The position numbers were made by a program, and so were the translations under genes. From Niveispirillum cyanobacteriorum (lineage in GTDB: Bacteria > Pseudomonadota > Alphaproteobacteria > Azospirillales > Azospirillaceae): a stretch of 64,000 nt of DNA. The stretch spans positions 3,180,501-3,244,500 of the forward strand of contig NZ_CP025611.1 in the NCBI RefSeq assembly GCF_002868735.1, in the 5' to 3' direction. The notes below the pieces were generated by a model that worked only from the letters and a program-made list of their open reading frames with translations, ran no database searches and was not told the origin of the DNA. Positions 57,808-64,000 of this stretch are shown one piece after another. Within the stretch, counting starts at the first letter, position 1, and each line of letters begins with the position of its first letter.

Positions 57808-58242
57808 ATGGCGAAGAAAATCGTCGGCTATATCAAGCTGCAGGTTCCGGCCGGCAAGGCCAACCCCAGCCCGCCCATCGGTCCGGCGCTGGGTCAGCGC
57901 GGTCTGAACATCATGGAGTTCGTCAAGCAGTTCAATGCGAAGACGGCCCAGCTGGAACAGGGCATGCCCATTCCGGTCGTGATCACCGCCTATGGTGACC
58001 GTACCTTCACGTTCGTGACCAAGACCCCGCCGGTGACCTACTTCCTGAAGAAGGCCTCGGGCATCACCAAGGGCTCCGCCACGGTTGGCAAGTCCGCCGC
58101 CGTCGGTAAGGTGACCACCAGCCAGATCCGCGCCATCGCTGAACAGAAGATGGTCGATCTGAACGCGAACGACGTCGAAGCCGCGATGACCATGATCGTC
58201 GGTTCCGCCCGTTCCATGGGTCTCGAAGTGGTGGAGGGCTGA
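57808..58242 (+). CDS. rplK: 50S ribosomal protein L11
   Basis: 144 residues, with the Pro-rich N-terminal domain [20 protein letters not shown], then GVNIMEF-type [16 protein letters not shown], and an RNA-binding C-terminal domain ending [22 protein letters not shown] lies before the ATG at 57808. It is followed 2 bases later by rplA. Confidence 0.97.
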   Translation: MAKKIVGYIKLQVPAGKANPSPPIGPALGQRGLNIMEFVKQFNAKTAQLEQGMPIPVVITAYGDRTFTFVTKTPPVTYFLKKASGITKGSATVGKSAAVGKVTTSQIRAIAEQKMVDLNANDVEAAMTMIVGSARSMGLEVVEG

Positions 58243-58244
58243 TC

Positions 58245-58949
58245 ATGGCCATCGGTAAGCGTCTGAAGAAGGCCAACGGCAACGTTGACCGCGCTAAGTT
58301 CTACGCCCTGGGCGACGCCGTCGCCACGGTGAAGAGCAATGCCACCGCCAAGTTCGACGAAACCGTCGAAATCGCGATGAACCTGGGCATCGACCCGCGT
58401 CACGCCGACCAGCAGGTCCGTGGCATGGTGGTTCTGCCGAACGGTACCGGTAAGACCGTCCGCGTCGCCGTGTTCGCCCGCGCCGCCAAGGCCGAGGAAG
58501 CCAAGGCCGCTGGTGCTGATCTGGTCGGCGCCGACGATCTGGCCGAGCAGATTCTGGCCGGCAACATGGACTTCGACCGTTGCATCGCCACCCCGGACAT
58601 GATGGGCGTGGTCGGTAAGCTGGGTAAGGTCCTGGGCCCCCGCGGTCTGATGCCGAACCCGAAGCTGGGCACCGTGACCCCGAACGTCGCCGAGGCCGTC
58701 AAGGCTGCCAAGGGCGGTTCGGTTGAGTTCCGCGCCGAGAAGACCGGTATCGTGCATGCCGGCGTCGGCAAGGCCAGCTTCTCTGCCGAAGCTCTGGAAG
58801 AGAACGTCAAGGCGTTCGTTGCCGCGATCAACCGCGCGAAGCCCGCTGGCGCCAAGGGCACCTATGTCGAGAAGGTCTCGCTGTCCTCCTCGATGGGCCC
58901 GGGCCTGAAGCTTGACGTGCAGGCGCTGGTCGCAGCCCTGAACGCCTAA
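58245..58949 (+). CDS. rplA: 50S ribosomal protein L1
   Basis: 234 residues. It has the conserved [40 protein letters not shown] and a C-terminal [20 protein letters not shown]1 binds 23S rRNA in the L1 stalk and, in model bacteria, represses translation of the L11-L1 mRNA. Confidence 0.98.
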   Translation: MAIGKRLKKANGNVDRAKFYALGDAVATVKSNATAKFDETVEIAMNLGIDPRHADQQVRGMVVLPNGTGKTVRVAVFARAAKAEEAKAAGADLVGADDLAEQILAGNMDFDRCIATPDMMGVVGKLGKVLGPRGLMPNPKLGTVTPNVAEAVKAAKGGSVEFRAEKTGIVHAGVGKASFSAEALEENVKAFVAAINRAKPAGAKGTYVEKVSLSSSMGPGLKLDVQALVAALNA

Positions 58950-59260
58950 GTTTGAAAAACGAGTTTCCCTTATCCGGTTTCGGCCGGATAAGGGACCGGG
59001 TCTCCAAGAGTTGGAGGCCCACCCTGTCCGAGACCGCCGCGCGCTGATGGGACCTGTCCCTGACGCTTAATAGACCAGCCGGCGCAGACAGGAGCGAAAG
59101 CATTGATACGCCGGGACGGCGACAGCCGCCCTGGACATGATGGCTTGAAGCTTCTGGGACAGGTAACCCCGTCTGGGCTGGTTCGTTTGAACCGGCCTGG
59201 ATGTGTTGTAACCGGGCGGAATGGCCTTTTTGGCTGTCCTGTCCCAAATGGAGGCGAACC
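58950..59260 (+). promoter_or_regulatory. Long rplJ leader with hairpins
   Basis: The 311-base gap before rplJ has a perfect 11-base-pair stem, CCCTTATCCGG (58968-58978) with CCGGATAAGGG (58985-58995), then CTCCAA/TTGGAG (59003-59017). It fits the position of the L10 leader, where L10-(L12)4 binds its own mRNA in model bacteria. The first stem may also attenuate read-through from rplA. Confidence 0.55.
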
Positions 59261-59779
59261 GTGGATCGTTCACAGAAGGAAGCTACGATCGCGGCCCTTA
59301 ATCTTGAGCTGCAGTCGGCAGCCCTCGTCGTCGTGACTAAGCAGTCCGGCATGACGGTGGCTGAAGTTACCGACCTGCGCCGCAAGATGCGGGCTGCGGG
59401 CGCTAGCTACAAAGTGACCAAGAACTCGCTCGCCGTCATCGCCCTCAAGGGCACGCAGTTCGAGAAGACCGAAGGCCTGTTCAAGGGCCCGACTGCCATG
59501 GCCTGGTCCAAGGACCCGGTTGCGGCGGCCAAGGTCGCGATCGATTACGCCAAGACCAACGACAAGTTCAAGGTCATTGGCGGCTCCATCGGCGCTGTCA
59601 CGCTGGACGCTTCGGGTGTCGAAGCCCTGTCCAAGCTGCCGTCGCTGACGGAACTGCGTGCTGGCCTGCTCGGCATGATCCAGACCCCGGCGACCCGTAT
59701 CGCTGGTGTTCTGCAGGCACCGGGTGGCCAAGTGGCCCGCGTTCTCGCGGCCTACGCCAAGAAGGACGAGGCGGCCTGA
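59261..59779 (+). CDS. rplJ: 50S ribosomal protein L10
   Basis: 172 residues from a GTG start preceded by GGAGG at seven bases (MDRSQKEATIAALNLELQSA). The conserved core includes GMTVAEVTDLRRKMRAAGAS and LLGMIQTPATRIAGVLQAPG. The C-terminal helix that anchors L7/L12 dimers is present. The frame runs further upstream, but that part is not L10-like. Confidence 0.96.
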   Translation: MDRSQKEATIAALNLELQSAALVVVTKQSGMTVAEVTDLRRKMRAAGASYKVTKNSLAVIALKGTQFEKTEGLFKGPTAMAWSKDPVAAAKVAIDYAKTNDKFKVIGGSIGAVTLDASGVEALSKLPSLTELRAGLLGMIQTPATRIAGVLQAPGGQVARVLAAYAKKDEAA

Positions 59780-59824
59780 GCCGCATCTTACCCAACGTTT
59801 ATCTAGTTCCCTTAGGAGAGCATC

Positions 59825-60205
59825 ATGTCCAAGCTGGAAAAGCTGGTTGAAGAACTGTCGGCCCTGACCGTCCTGGAAGCCGCCGAACTGTCGAAGCTGC
59901 TGGAAGAGAAGTGGGGCGTTTCCGCCGCCGCTCCGGTCGCCGTTGCCGCTGCCCCGGCCGCTGCTGGCGCCGCTGCCCCGGCTGCTGAAGAGCAGACCGA
60001 GTTCACCGTCGAGCTGGTTGACGGTGGCGACAAGAAGATCAACGTCATTAAGGAAGTCCGCGCCATCACCGGCCTGGGCCTGAAGGAAGCCAAGGACCTG
60101 GTCGAAGGCGCTCCGAAGGTCGTCAAGGAAGGCGTGCCGAAGGACGAAGCGGCTAAGATCAAGAAGCTGCTGGAAGATGCCGGCGCCAAGGTCGCCGTCA
60201 AGTAA
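59825..60205 (+). CDS. rplL: 50S ribosomal protein L7/L12
   Basis: 126 residues: N-terminal dimerisation helices ([20 protein letters not shown]), an Ala-rich hinge, and the factor-binding C-terminal domain ([20 protein letters not shown]). AGGAGAG precedes the ATG. It recruits GTPase factors to the ribosome stalk. Confidence 0.98.
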   Translation: MSKLEKLVEELSALTVLEAAELSKLLEEKWGVSAAAPVAVAAAPAAAGAAAPAAEEQTEFTVELVDGGDKKINVIKEVRAITGLGLKEAKDLVEGAPKVVKEGVPKDEAAKIKKLLEDAGAKVAVK

Positions 60206-60583
60206 TAGTGGCGATCTTCGCTGCATAAGAAGGCGCTGGACGGTGGCCCCCGGGAACGGGGGTCGCCGCCCGGCGTCGTCTGTCTTTTCTGAACCGGAAC
60301 GTTCCGCTATCATGGCGGGCTTTTCCGGGACGGGACCATGGCGGTTCCGGAAGGGGTGGGGGTAAACCCTGCTTCGGACGGGAAAAACCAAGGCGGATCC
60401 TGGCTTCCACCGGCAGCGGAAGTAGGTGACGCTGATGATAACGACGTGGCTAAGCGCCTATCCGAACCGGATTTGCGCCCGCGTCGATTCGTGTTTTGGG
60501 GTGACGGGTTTCGGCCCGATGCCTCGAATTTGGGCATTGACTAGAGCGCGCATTGCACCGGGCGAGTTCACGAGAGGCACTCT
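60206..60583 (+). other. rplL-rpoB intergenic region
   Basis: 378 bases without a credible gene. A CCCCC-N6-GGGGG hairpin at 60247-60262, with a T-rich tract at about 60281-60288, could be an attenuator or RNase processing site reducing read-through into rpoB, as known at this position in Escherichia coli. Confidence 0.45.

Positions 60584-64000
<3,417 letters not shown>

Overview
This 64 kb window is high-GC chromosomal DNA from an alphaproteobacterium. The combination of an RTX/haemolysin-type repeat protein, a tripartite tricarboxylate transporter, an IorAB-type oxidoreductase and a tRNA-Tyr/tRNA-Gly/tuf/tRNA-Trp/secE/nusG/rplKAJL/rpoB cluster suggests Rhodospirillales, perhaps Azospirillaceae. 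That placement is inference from gene content, not a phylogenetic result. No prophage, insertion sequence or CRISPR array is visible.

Left part (1-15.2 kb): the end of ftsK, a serine hydrolase, a GH19 lysin-like protein, murI, two small unknown or loosely assigned proteins, a thioredoxin-like protein, prfA, a secreted spore-coat-U-like protein with a repeat-rich promoter, a SAM methyltransferase, an orphan MASE1 histidine kinase, an alpha/beta hydrolase, cmk, an unrecognised 333-residue protein and rpsA. A structured, terminator-ended non-coding segment lies between the methyltransferase and the kinase.

Middle part (15.2-30 kb): a 1218-residue RTX protein behind an AT-rich promoter and a strongly folded 5' leader. 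It is followed by a DUF885 hydrolase divergent from a winged-helix/propeller membrane regulator, a two-subunit molybdenum hydroxylase with two tandem CPBP membrane proteases, and a ferredoxin-TenA-EamA operon.

Right-middle part (30-53.5 kb): secA divergent from a parvulin isomerase, ppa, a lysine-acetyltransferase-like CoA ligase fusion, proB, a nested inverted-repeat element, a CinA-like protein, and a tripartite tricarboxylate transporter operon with an extra binding protein. Next come a LysR/HD pair flanking a perfect 20-bp palindrome, and a beta-oxidation operon whose promoter spacer holds a PsrA-like operator facing a TetR gene. A proline-specific aminopeptidase closes this part.

Right end (53.5-64 kb): core translation and transcription genes. 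These are tRNA-Thr, rlmB, tRNA-Tyr, tRNA-Gly, tuf, tRNA-Trp, secE, nusG, rplK, rplA, rplJ (GTG start, long leader), rplL and the first 1139 codons of rpoB. The most interesting unexplained signals are the non-coding structured elements at 8.04-8.19 kb, 15.38-15.48 kb and 39.50-39.58 kb. All three were found by eye as inverted repeats and are untested.
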